A stretch of 34,331 nucleotides of DNA from Priapulus caudatus (GCF_000485595.1 NW_014577139.1:340467-374797), one strand, 5' to 3'; counted from the first letter of the stretch, positions 1-9,716 are shown. Numbers and translations are program-made. The notes: generated by a model from the sequence alone, not told the origin.

Positions 1-360
1 GCCATAACACTAACCTCTATTTTTAAAAAAAAATTATTGGTAAAAATTCTTTGTTGTTATTGAATTGTTGTAAATAAATCATGTAAAATTTTCCTTAATT
101 AAAAAGAAATAGTTAAATGGATAAAGATAGAAAATACAGAAAACAGGTAAATAATAAAAAATCTGATGGGATTCAATCCAAGGACCTTTGAGCCGTAATG
201 CTGTGCAGTAGCGGTTGGGCCTATCGAGGCATATTGGGTTTCCAGATTATGGATGTGCCATGAATATGAGAACACTGGCATCATTGAGGCAGTTCAGGAA
301 TCCATGTTTACCCTCCCTTGGGAGTCAAAAGGTTATTAGTCCAGTTGCCAAAATGTTGAT
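1..360. repeat. Left flanking repeat shared with 8776-9119
   Basis: This AT-rich stretch is nearly identical to 8776-9119, including the tRNA-like block and the sequence leading up to the inverted repeat at 361. Differences are mostly single-base indels, for example a G lost or gained near 280. Because it lies outside the inverted repeat in both copies, either the mobile unit is larger than the inverted repeats suggest, or a larger segment was duplicated in the genome or in the assembly. No coding capacity is seen. Confidence 0.7.
165..232 (-). repeat. tRNA-like (SINE-head-like) sequence, copy A
   Basis: On the minus strand an A-box-like block is followed about 30 nt later by a B-box-like block; here the B box reads GGATTGAATCC and is degenerate. 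The better copy is at 8920-8986. It is followed, in the sense direction, by a T-rich and AT-rich tail, as in a tRNA-derived SINE. A functional tRNA is unlikely because the arms do not pair well and the A-box has a one-base insertion. Confidence 0.35.
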
Positions 361-772
361 CCTGGCAATGTTAATTACTCTAAACCTTTTTCAGGAAATG
401 TGTTCTATATAGTTAGGAGAGCTGAATTAGCTTGGTTGCTACCTGTGCATCGTTGAGCATTCTTGGAATTCAAGATGGCCGCCGCGTTCATCTTGGATTT
501 TGGTCAATTTACAATTTGTGATCTCGATGCCCTAGAGTGTCATGCAATATCTTTTTTAGGGGTTTTCGAGGGCAGGGAGTCCATTTCTGGAGTTATTTTT
601 TGATATTGGGGTCAAGGTCAATGTCAAAAGGAAGGTCAACGGTCAAAAAAAAGACACTTAATGTAAATTCACTGTTCATAGATAATAGATAGGCATATTT
701 TCAACGAGAAAATGGCAAAACAGCCTTACAACAGTACACAAAAACAGTAGTTGTCACAATCCTCTATGACCT
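361..772 (+). repeat. Left long inverted terminal repeat
   Basis: About 410 bp that is the reverse complement of 5272-5684 with scattered substitutions and small indels. It contains a cluster of AGGTCA-like half-sites at 609-646, for example GGTCAAGGTCAATGTCA. The same sequence is present at 9120-9533 in the truncated copy. Confidence 0.8.
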
Positions 773-3700
773 CTAGGACTCTAGCTGGTTGTGCTACCTG
801 TGCATCGTTGAGCATTTCTTGGCATTCGAGATTTCTTGGATTTGGATTTCTTGAATTGGATTTCTCTGAATTGATTGGATTTCAGAGTGAGCGATCCGGC
901 GGGTCAGCATACCAGCTCAGTCTGTGGTACCCTAGGCCATCGCAGTCTCATGCCTGCTGGAGAGAAGTGCTCTTCAGTCCATGTATGCCCAGGAGCATTG
1001 CAAACATTTAAGACCGCGGCCGTGCAGAAGATCATTGGTACAAGCAAACGAAACGTGATGAACTGTACACAACTTTGTCAGGCAGCTGAAATTCTAGCTC
1101 ACAAGTCATGTTATGTAGTTTATACATCGAATGAGTAGAACAATAACAGAGAAGAGAAAAAGCTTCCAGGCTAACGTTTGGTGTTTCCCAAATGATGTTG
1201 AAGGACCGAATGTAAAGACTTTGAGTTCAATCGACACTGTCTGATGTGGGGAATGAGTGTAAGCCGAAATACAGTTAAAACCCACATAGGTGGGTGCAGG
1301 TCATGCAGTGTAAAAACTGTAGATAGAGGTAGTACTACACATTCAAGCAAAAGTTGGGAACATCTGTGATGAGAGACAGGACAAGTGGGATAACAAAGTA
1401 ATAGCTAGACTCGGTGGGATCATTGATCTACATGCTGCTGACGCTCAGTACTATATGTCCACTGTTACATTCTTTCCGTGTTGTTCCATTGACCTTTCCC
1501 TCCATCATGGCACCTGTGGAGGAGGCGCTGAGGTCCGTCATCTCGACGATGATTGAGAACGTGACAGAGACGTGGACGACATCGCAGCTGTACTCCATGT
1601 ACCTCGGCTGCCTCGGGCACTGTGTTAAGAAGACAGTTCGTGTCCAGTGGCATGGCCCACTTCGGCTGACAAGCTGCTCTTACTCCACATCGAGGGCTGT
1701 GACAGTGTAGTTGATTTAAAGCCAACCTTGGAAAGTTTATCGAATTGTCGAAATAAGCCAGAGCAAGGATGACGCGATGATCTGGAGAAGCTAGTGAGGA
1801 AGATCCGGAGCGACGGTCATGGCATACACCTAGACCTGGGAACTACAACCTCAATGACCATGCTCGTCACAAGGTCATCGAGAGCACCAGTGCAACTCTT
1901 TCTTAAACTAGTCTCTAGCCTCGTATCAGGGGGTGCCATCACCAAGCCGTCACTGACCTTGTCTCAGTGCATTCAGCAGCACATTGGCGGTGCCAACAGA
2001 AACCAGACCACGCTTGGGCTGGCTGTGAATCTACACCATAAGCATGGCAGTTCAGAGCTCATCAAAACTCTCAATGAGCACGGCATCACAGGCACCTATG
2101 ACGAAGTGCTGCGCTTTCGCAGTCAGTGGCCAAGTTCGTATTGGACAACCAGTCAAATTACCAAAGAAGCCTGGCTTGAGCAGGGAGATCGGCCCTATTT
2201 TCAGTTGGGCTGACAACTACGACTTTGACACTTACGAGCCAATGGGAATGAAAACCACCCACACCATGATCATTGGAGTTCACCCAGCATCCTGCGCCAA
2301 TCATCGAGACAGGAAACATTGGTGTGATGCAGCATCACGATCCCTCGAGTCAAGAAACACGAGGCATTCCTCAGCGACTCAGTAGCAATCAGGCTATACA
2401 GCTGCAGCACTACACAGGAACCTTCCAAGCTGAATCCCCTGTGATTCCAATGAAAGCTCTGTCCGCAGAAGCAGTCACAGCTTCAATCCGCTGCAGTGAG
2501 TTTCAGTCAGCAGGGAGACGCAGCCTGGCTGTCGCAAGTCCATGAGAGTGACAAGCCTGTCGAGTGGGCGGCTTCAATGCTCAGCAAAGACCGACTAGTG
2601 GCGGCTCTGCCTATAAGCCCAAGACACTGGTGTTTTGGACGATGATCGATTCACCACTGCTCACCCAGGCACCGTTCTGACTACGCTCCTGATACTCGAG
2701 AGGACTCTCAAAACTTTTGGGATGCAGTACACCCCACCTCTCTGTTGATCTCCAACTATATCAGAACTGCTGCCTAGTCCAATGGAAAGACCGTCAGCGT
2801 GCGACCAACCTTATACTTCACCCGGGTATGATGCACACTCCATGATTTCCTGGGCTGTATAGCGACACTGATGAAGGCATCTGGCCGTGGACGTTCTCAT
2901 GAGCGCAGCGTTTGATGGCATGACCAGCATCATCACCGGAAGGCCTGGACAAAGGCTCTATGGGCATAGCCATTCATCATCGCCGTGTTGCTGCAGAGTT
3001 TCTACTCAAATGGTGCCAAGACATACCAAGAGCTGAGTGAACTACTGGAGACAGCCAGAAAAAAACCAACCGGGAGCTATTGTGGACTGTCTCATCAAGC
3101 GACACTGCTGGCGCTCATTTCTGCGTGGAGAGCGGAATGGTGACTTTTCTCAGCAGCACTGTCTCAAGGCAATGCTGCCGTATTTCTTCGCAGCAGGTCA
3201 CCATAATTATGCCCACAATGAGCTGGTATGTGCGACAGATGGAGCACCTTCCCCAGCGTGCCCGGAGGACTACCGCAGGGCCGCACATGTCTGTCGGCAT
3301 TCTGATGGCGGGACCGCAGGTGCCAGCAGATCATGTCGTTCGCGAACAACATATATCAAGCGAGGGAAGGGGGCTTGGAGGTATGAAGGGCATATCGACA
3401 AGCGCCGAGCAAGTGGCTGTGTGGGTCACAGTCGTGTGTGTGCCCACCCGACATCGCATGGAAGATATGTACAGTGAAGCTGGGGTGATGAGAGAGCCAC
3501 ATCGTCGAGTGGAATGGAGAGGAGAAGAACAAGCACAAGGAGGAAGGAGAGGGAGAAGACTGGATGAGGTCGATCGGAGGAGATCGCAGCAGAGCTGGAG
3601 ATGTACACTCACCCCTCAACGAGCAGCATCCAGGTCCTCTATAACATCTGCAATGGTCAAGTGGCGCCCGACACAGTGAATGTTCAGGATGCCACTGACT

Positions 3701-4002
3701 ATCGGGAGTGAGCAAAGCAAGCAGTCTCTGCTTCACTAAGAGTGACTTCCACAAAACCATAAAGAAAATCGTCAGATCAATGGAGGCACTCCAGAAGGCA
3801 GTCACTGTCAAGGGAAGGCCATCTACGACATCGAGAACCTGTTTAGTCGGCTGTGGTCTTGGCGGGGTCTTCAACAATCTTCCAGTTTGAACTGAGTCCA
3901 GTCCAACATCACTGATGATGAGTATGGATGTTTGAGAAGGCACAAGGCCGTGCTCGTCAAGTGTCTCGGTGTTTCTGTCAAGACTCCACCTGCTCCAGAC
4001 GT

Positions 4003-4660
4003 GGTGTTGGTTGATGCCGGTCAGCTGCTGTACCACGTTGTGTGGTCCAGTCGCTGGGACCGCAGGAGATCTGGCTGCAACTTTGGTGCTCGACTGGCCC
4101 ACTACCCCCCTGGCTCAAAGAAAATAGTCCTGTTCGACAGGTATGACCAAGAGCTCCTAAGCGCAAAGGAGCATGAGCAGATGAGAAGAGGAAGAGCCAG
4201 GAAGTGCGGGCTAACCCCAAACACACCCCTTCCATGCGACAAGCTATACTTCACAATGCCACGAACAAGAGTCTGCTCAACAACATCCTATGCGGGCTAC
4301 TCCCTTCCACACAACATCCAGCTTGTCAACAAGCTGGACGTGTGTCGTCACCCATGCTGCAGCAGACATCACTCTCTGCAGCTACATCTGAGCCGCGGCA
4401 GTACTGAAGATGCCCAGACAATCCGCATCCTCAGTGATGACACAGACGTCTTCGTCCTCCTGGTGTACTGTACATCAAGGATGCGGGGTCATTGCCAAGA
4501 TTCAATGGAAAGTGGAATGGTGATGTCCTGGATATCAACAAAACTGTTGAGCGGTTAGGCCCAGAAAGTGCAGCCAGCTTCTCGGTGTCCATGCGCTGTC
4601 AGGCTGCGATCGGGTCGTCCCCTTCGGAAAAGGAAACAGTCAGCACTCAAGCTCCTGGAG
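4003..4660 (+). other. FEN1/XPG-like catalytic block inside the element gene
   Basis: Acidic residues occur in the order expected for the PIN/FEN1 fold. An Asp in VLVDAG corresponds to the first strand Asp of FEN1, and an Asp in IVLFD to the second. HAAAD stands where relatives usually have HEEAD. SDDTD parallels the T-E-D-x-D strand, and a G-C-D plus FGKGK block parallels the G-S-D and helix-hairpin-helix region. The HAAAD variant would remove one or two metal-binding Glu residues, so this copy may be catalytically dead even apart from its frameshifts. Family placement comes from motif order only, not from a search. Confidence 0.45.
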
Positions 4661-5045
4661 ATTGATATACCAGGTCTGGATCGAGTGCTTGGAGAGCTTG
4701 GCGGCGACCCTGCCTCAACTTCAAAGCGACAGCAGACAGCTTCTTCTTCCTCTCTACGGACAGAAAGAGTTGTACAACAATGAATGATGCACGTACTCGC
4801 CTCTACCGCAGCCATATAGAAGCCGCCACAACTGAAAGAAACTGCCACCGACTGACGTCAACCTGCAGCTGCATGTGCTCCGAAACTCACCTTCAGATGC
4901 TACTGTGGAAGGCAGCGAACCAACGTGACCCACCTGAAGAAGCTCTACATATTACCAACTTTTTGTGGAGTATCAAAGGCCTCCACCATCACACACGACC
5001 ATCTCAACACCGCCAGTTGCTCCCAAGCGCTCTCTGGATGTAGTG

Positions 5046-5259
5046 AGCTGCATGCTGCGCGCAGAGGGCAAGGCATAGCACGGGAAGCGTTGCAAGCTGC
5101 ACGTGTCAGGCTTTTCATGCACAGACTGATTGCAAGTGTGAGGGAGGAGTCGCCTGTTGTAGTCAATTCACGAAAATCAGATGGACACCAAAGACATGAG
5201 AGGAGCTAGGTGTAGATGACGACAATGACAATGATGGTGATGCGGAGATTGAGGAGTAA
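5046..5259 (+). other. Cys-rich C-terminal block and acidic tail
   Basis: After allowing for one frame change, codons here give closely spaced cysteines (S-C-x-C, K-A-C, S-C-T-C, C-K-C-E, A-C-C) followed by an acidic run (DDDNDNDGD) and a TAA stop at 5257-5259. The cysteine spacing is reminiscent of CXC/TSO1-type zinc-binding modules. In the literal frame the block is disrupted. Confidence 0.45.
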
Positions 5260-5271
5260 TGAGGATGAGGA

Positions 5272-5684
5272 GTCATAGAGGATTGTGCGAGAAACTACTG
5301 CAACTACTTTATTGTGTACTGTTTAAGGCTGTTTGCTATTTCTCGTTAGAATATGCTATCTACTATCTCATGAACAGTGAATTTACATTAAAGTGTCTTA
5401 TTTTGACCGTTGACCTTCATTTTGGACCTTGACCTTGACCCCATATCCAAAAGTATAACTCCAGAAATGGACTCCTGCCTTCGAAACTCCCTAAAAGAGG
5501 TATTGCATGACACTCTAGGCATCGAGATCACAAATTGTAAATTGACCAAAATCGAAGATGAACGGCGGCGGCCATCTTTGAATTCAAGAAATGCCTCACA
5601 ATGCACAGGTAGCAACCAAGCTAAATCAGCTCTCCTAACTCTATAGAACACATTTCATGAAAAAGTTTGTAATAACATTGCAGG
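5272..5684 (-). repeat. Right long inverted terminal repeat
   Basis: Reverse complement of 361-772. It carries the matching half-site cluster at 5402-5442 (TGACCGTTGACC and TTGACCTTGACC). Its inner edge begins at GTCATAGAGGA, 12 bp after the gene's stop codon. Confidence 0.8.
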
Positions 5685-6560
5685 GTCCCATATAGGACAT
5701 ATAGGGCCGGCAAACCGACTGTATCAGACACTCTACTTTTCGCACGTCGTGGAAAGCACATTTCATGGTCCTTCAATAAAGCCATTAAAAATGGTAGGTC
5801 ACCGCTGAAACAAAAAAGTTTTTCATCGCTCCGTCAGACAGTGTCCTCAGAAAATGTCTAAATCTGCCCTGTGCCACCATTGACTTTGACCTTTGACCGT
5901 GACCTCCAATTCGGCACACTGATGGCTTTTCTACCATGATGTTACTACACCGACTATCACGAGCCTAGGTCAAGCCGTTCACGATTTGTGCCGCAATTCT
6001 GCATTTCCTCCCTATACCTAAGTTAAGGAGGATGTTCCCCCTTCTTTTACCTCTTGACCTTTGACCTTTGACCCAGTTTCGACATCCCAACTCGTTTTCG
6101 GATTACCCCCCCCCCCCACGTCCCAAATATTCGTGACCGTACGTCGAGCGGTTAAGATTTTGCTGCCAATCGTTGACGGACGGCACGCACGCACGCACGC
6201 ACGCATGCTCATGCGATTCTACAAGCTGCATCTGACTACTACATACGTCAGATGAGCTAAAAACCCACTTCTTTACTTCACTTGTGGCAGGGGCACGCCA
6301 CAGGTGATTCTTCAGCTGCACGAAACCGATCAAGGCAACATGCTGCCTGGTCATGTCTGTGAAGAAAGGGGTGGAGGGATGCGGAGGGAGGGAGGGATGA
6401 GGAGGAAGGTAGGAAGGGCTTAGTTCACACAGCTAATGCAAGCAGTCAAGCTGTTTCCTTAATATCCTCAAGGTTAGACCCTGAGAGGAGATGCCTAGAT
6501 TCTGCGAAAAACATAGCATAGGCTTAGCGCACACACACAGTCAAAGATGCCATTAGATAA
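5685..6560. other. Intronic spacer with TGACCT repeats, poly-C and CGCA tracts
   Basis: No gene is seen. The stretch holds two short arrays of TGACCT-type words (about 5880-5912 and 6044-6073), a run of nine to ten C at about 6107-6118, a (CGCA)n tract at about 6182-6205, and GGAGGGA-rich sequence at about 6366-6415. It lies in the intron downstream of the MICU exon at 6629-6806. Confidence 0.6.
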
Positions 6561-6628
6561 GAGACTGCTGTCTAACTTGGCTTCTGGTATGTTATGCCTA
6601 CTAGCTGAAGTAACGAGGTGACTGGTAC

Positions 6629-6806
6629 CTTCTCTTCTGGGATGCGCTCCTTCATTCGTTCCAGGTAGTCCTCCTGCTCGTGGATGCGCACCTTTGTGTA
6701 GCGCAGCAGGATCTTTGCAAAGTCCACCTCAGCTATGGTGAGCATGCCGTGAGAGAACTCAGTAAACTCTAACTCCAGCACCTCAGACTGCAAACTGTCC
6801 ATGAAC
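6629..6806 (-). CDS. MICU3: MICU2/3-like exon, C-lobe region
   Basis: MICU proteins are EF-hand regulators of the mitochondrial calcium uniporter in the intermembrane space. This 178-nt exon encodes 59 residues starting FMDSLQSEVLELEF and containing TIAEVDFAKILLRYT, ending IPEEK. This matches the segment of MICU3 after the FFG motif; MICU2 is next closest. The acceptor is GATGCAG before GTTCATGG, and the donor is AAG followed by GTACC. The first base completes an Arg codon begun in the exon at 7251-7333. The next exons (the second EF-hand) are not found to the left and presumably lie beyond the window. The frame is intact. Confidence 0.9.
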
Positions 6807-7250
6807 CTGCATCGAGAGAGTGGCCGAACGATGAACGTGAGGTCACAAGCACAGATGCTCCACACACCGATGCAGGCGGTTGCAAGAAAGAACGATGGAA
6901 ACATGACGAGACTTCCGGCAGCTATCTGCCATCCAGAGCACTGTCGCTTGCTGAAGGTCATGAAGGAGACTCAAGGTCACGAATATAGCCTCTATCGCAT
7001 ATTCATGTTGAACAACGAGAACATATAGTCATATAGGGTCCAAGGGTCAACAAATATCAAGCACTCACTGAATATAAGCAGTCACTGACAAGGTTTGGCA
7101 GAAAACTGTAGTTAATTTATTAGTTTTGATAGGCATACGCAAGTGGCTTTACGCAGAACAGTAACCTACTGTGAGATAACTGTCATCTATGACATGATAC
7201 ACTCAAAATGTGACTACAACACAAGACTTCACAAAAATGTGTTAACACAC

Positions 7251-7333
7251 CTGTGGAAGTCCTCGTACTTTAGGACGTCTCTTCCACGTTGCCCAAACAG
7301 GTGCACAAGTAGAGACGTGTCTGTAGTCAAACT
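7251..7333 (-). CDS. MICU3: MICU2/3-like exon, LLVHLFG segment
   Basis: This 83-nt exon encodes SLTTDTSLLVHLFGQRG... and ends YEDFH plus two bases of an Arg codon. It matches the part of MICU3 that reads TDTTLLVHFFGKKG before the FMDNLQ segment. The acceptor is TTTGCAG and the donor is CACAG followed by GTGTGTT. It joins in phase with 6629-6806. The upstream join to 12399-12461 is at a codon boundary. Human MICU3 is longer in the linker here, so a further small exon may have escaped me, but the MICU2 linker has a length close to what is seen. Confidence 0.88.
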
Positions 7334-7339
7334 CTGCAA

Positions 7340-7962
7340 AGCAAGGCATGTGTGTGACGCCAACACATATATATTGAGCTCTTCCATGGATTTTATGTTT
7401 TCGAATTTCTGTGCGCCCTATACATATATATATATATGTTATTATGACCATTAATGACATTAAAGTTGGGAACACTCCTAATGGAGTATCACCCGCCTAA
7501 CTGACTGCTCCTCATCAAACTGCATACAACATCTTTCCAAAAAATTTGAGTCAGTGAAATCCGCGTGAGTCAGAACTCCAGTTGCACCCGCCTCCACAAC
7601 CACTGGCACTCACGCCCTTCACACGCCCACACAAGTCAATTATATGCAAGACTGGTTAGCATCATTACCTAACCGCAAATGTGCCATAAGATTCCGGTGA
7701 TAATGAACCAAGAACGGATGCCGGGAGGGGGGAGGCTCGAAAGAGGGGCACCCGCGTTGTTTATGCTCACGACGTACGTAGGGAAAGCTGTCAGAAGGAA
7801 GTGGGTGTCCCGATCCAGTCTTTTTGCAGTTCAAGAACAAGAGCCGCAGAGCGTCTGGGCTCATCTGAGGTCTGTTGCTACGGTTATAAACGTAACATTT
7901 AAGTCGTGCGTAGTGACACCTTTGTTAGGCGCAGATATGCAGATACGCAGTTGCGTACACAT
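7340..7962. other. MICU intron, no gene seen
   Basis: Intronic sequence between the exon at 7251-7333 and the foldback element. It includes a short ATATAT tract at about 7421-7438. I see no coding similarity. Confidence 0.5.
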
Positions 7963-8680
7963 CATTTCAGCTAGCTCTAGAACTATAGCCCTCCGCTCCG
8001 CCGCAGGGCTATAGAACATACTATGGCAATTTCCAGATAGTAAGCAAAGACAACTTTTTGCGCTTAATAACTTCTTCGGTACGCCAAATAAAGCACATTC
8101 TCTGTCGCACAAATGTTTTAAGTTACTGCAAACACTAAAATTAAACTGCACGGTTAAATGTTGTACTTGGTATATTACTCGTCGACGAAGGTTATTTACC
8201 AACTTGTAACTGCCATTTTTCGCTAGTCGCGCTAGTGAGCGGGCACAATGTATTTCCAAGTGGAGGGGTGGGCAGGTTGCACGCGGTTGCAAACCGTCAT
8301 TTTTCGTTGTGCAGCACTAGCGCGGTTTGCAACCGCGTGCGACCTGCCCACCCCTCCACTTGGAAATACATTGTGCCCGCTCACTAGCGCCGGAACCGCG
8401 CTAGTGCCGCGCAACGAAAAATGGCTGTGGCAAGTTGTAAAATAATCTTCGTCGACGAGTAATATAGCAAGTACAACATTTAACCGTTAGTTTGCAGTTT
8501 AATTTTAGTGTTTGCAGTAACTTAAGACATTTGTGCGACAGAGAATGTGCTTTATTTGGCGTACCGAAGAAGTTATTAAGCGCAAAAAGTTGTCTTTGCT
8601 TACTACCTGGAAATTGCCATAGTATGTTCTATAGCCCTGCGGCGGAGCGGATGGCTATAGTTCTAGAGCTACATTTCAGC
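7963..8680. mobile_element. 700-bp foldback DNA element with 9-bp target duplication
   Basis: The element at 7972-8671 is exactly 700 bp and is flanked by the direct repeat CATTTCAGC at 7963-7971 and 8672-8680. Its ends, TAGCTCTAGAACTATAGCC on the left and the reverse complement on the right, match perfectly for 19 bp. The inverted similarity then continues with few mismatches almost to the centre, so the whole element can fold into one long hairpin. A 9-bp duplication fits Mutator-like (MULE) elements, whose non-autonomous members often have long inverted repeats. No transposase is encoded. The family assignment rests on duplication length and inverted-repeat length only. Confidence 0.9.
8232..8388. 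repeat. Nested inner palindrome of the foldback element
   Basis: The arms 8232-8295 and 8323-8388 are near-perfect inverted copies containing the word CCAAGTGGAGGGGTGGGCAGG, separated by a loop of about 27 nt. A motif like CATTTTTCGTTG(T/C)GC followed by CACTAGCGC occurs in the loop and again, inverted, at about 8394-8424. A shorter version is at about 8212-8232. The inner and outer arms are offset by about 9 bp because of extra sequence on the right. Confidence 0.8.
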
Positions 8681-8775
8681 AACCTTCTGCATTCTGCATA
8701 CCTCCCAAATCCCATTGGTTGATACAAATCGCGTGCCTGAAACTCCTGTTTTGTGGTGCATTGTGACCCTAGCTC

Positions 8776-9119
8776 TAACACTAACCCTATAAAAAAAAAA
8801 TTCTTTGTTGTTATGAAATTGTTGTAAATAAATCATGTAAATATTTTCCTTAATTAAAAAGAAATAGTTAAATGGATAAAGATAGAAAAATACAGAAAAC
8901 AGGTATATAATAAAAAATCTGATGGGATTCGATCCAAGGACCTTTGAGCCGTAATGCTGTGCAGTAGCGGTTGGGCTATCGAGGCATATTGGGTTTCCAG
9001 ATTATGGATGTGCCATGAATATGAGAACACTGTGACATCATTGAGGCAGTTCAGGAATCCATGTTTAACCCTCCACTTGAGGGTCAAAAGGTTATTAGTC
9101 CAGTTGCCAAAATGTTGAT
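8776..9119. repeat. Left flanking repeat, copy B
   Basis: Nearly identical to 1-360. Its start lies in degenerate telomere-like words (CTAACACTAACCCTA). It directly precedes the inverted-repeat end of the truncated element at 9120. Confidence 0.75.
8920..8986 (-). repeat. tRNA-like (SINE-head-like) sequence, copy B
   Basis: On the minus strand TAGCCCAACCG (8978-8968) fits the pol III A box, and GGATCGAATCC (8935-8925) fits the B box, with about 32 nt between them. Downstream in the sense direction is a T-run and AT-rich sequence. This looks like the head of a tRNA-derived SINE. The anticodon arm is not convincing, so it is not called as a tRNA gene. Confidence 0.45.
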
Positions 9120-9584
9120 CCTGCAATGTTAATTACTCTAAACTTTTTTCATGGAAATGTGTTCTATATAGTTAGGAGAGCTGAATTAGCTTGGTTGCTA
9201 CCTGTGCATCGTTGAGCATTTCTTGGAATTCAAGATGGCCGCCGCCGTTCATCTTGGATTTTGGTCAATTTACAATTTGAGATCTCGATGCCCTAGAGTG
9301 TCATGCAATATCTTTTTTTGGGGGTTTTCGAGGGCAGGGAGTCCATTTCTGGAGTTATTTTTTGGATATGGGGTCAAGGTCAATGTCAAAAGGAAGGTCA
9401 ACGGTCAAAATAAGACACTTTAATGTAAATTCACTGTTCATAGATAATAGATAGGCATATTTCAACGAGAAAATGGCAAACAGCCTTAAACAGTACACAA
9501 TAAACAGTAGTTGTCACAATCCTCTATGACTCTAGGACTCTAGCTTGGTTGCTACCTGTGCATCGTTGAGCATTTCTTGGCATT

Positions 9585-9645
9585 CGAGATTTCTTGGAAT
9601 TTGGATTTCTTGGAATTGGATTTCTTGGAATTGGATTGGAATTTC
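9585..9645. repeat. Short tandem repeat GATTTCTTGGAATTG-like
   Basis: Three to four imperfect copies of a roughly 15-bp word (GATTTCTTGGAATTG) between the inverted repeat and the gene start. They also occur at about 826-880 in copy A. They probably belong to the 5' leader of the element. Confidence 0.6.
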
Positions 9646-9716
9646 AGAGTGAGCCGATCCGGCGTGGTCAGCATACCAGCATCAGTCCTGCGGTACCCTA
9701 GGCCATCGCAGTCATC

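Larger units (their letters stand above)
950..5259 (+). pseudogene. Frameshifted gene: Zn-binding N-terminus, FEN1/XPG-like core, Cys-rich C-terminus
   Basis: I take the start at the ATG at 950, which matches the open copy at 9717. Reading across many frame changes, recognisable blocks appear in order: a Cys-rich N-terminus with HKSCY (about 1100); DLHAADAQ (1421-1450); IEGCDSV (about 1690); LGLAVNLHHKHGS (2013-2060); ADNYDFDTYEPMG (2208-2250); DFLGCIATLMKASG (2846-2887); and LPYFFAAGHHNYA (3174-3212). A nuclease-like part follows: VLVDAG (4003-4020), IVLFD (about 4125), HAAAD (4352-4366), ILSDDTDVFVLL (4428-4463) and HALSGCD...FGKGKQSALKLL (4590-4655). Last come a Cys-rich block (about 5046-5173) and an acidic tail. 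The spaced acidic residues plus a G-x-G helix-hairpin-like block resemble FEN1/XPG nucleases; this is my inference. Related uncharacterised proteins are common in marine invertebrate genomes. Most breaks are 1-bp indels rather than stop substitutions, so sequencing error is as likely as decay. Confidence 0.65.
361..5684 (+). mobile_element. Long-TIR DNA transposon-like element with FEN1/XPG-like gene
   Basis: The sequence at 361-772 is repeated in reverse orientation at about 5272-5684, giving inverted terminal repeats of roughly 410 bp. The outer ends read CCTG(G)CAATGTTA on the left and TAACATTGCAGG on the right. Between them lies one plus-strand gene, badly frameshifted, that fills nearly all the internal space and ends with a stop at 5257-5259, just before the right repeat. 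I could not see a target-site duplication: the flanks GTTGAT and GTCCCA do not match. The left flank is also shared with the second copy at 8776-9119, so the outer boundary on that side is provisional. The protein does not match any classical DDE transposase I recognise. Confidence 0.6.

Noticed and set aside
8920-8986. Functional tRNA gene on the minus strand
   Set aside because: A and B boxes are present, but the acceptor and anticodon stems do not pair convincingly. Treated as a tRNA-derived repeat.
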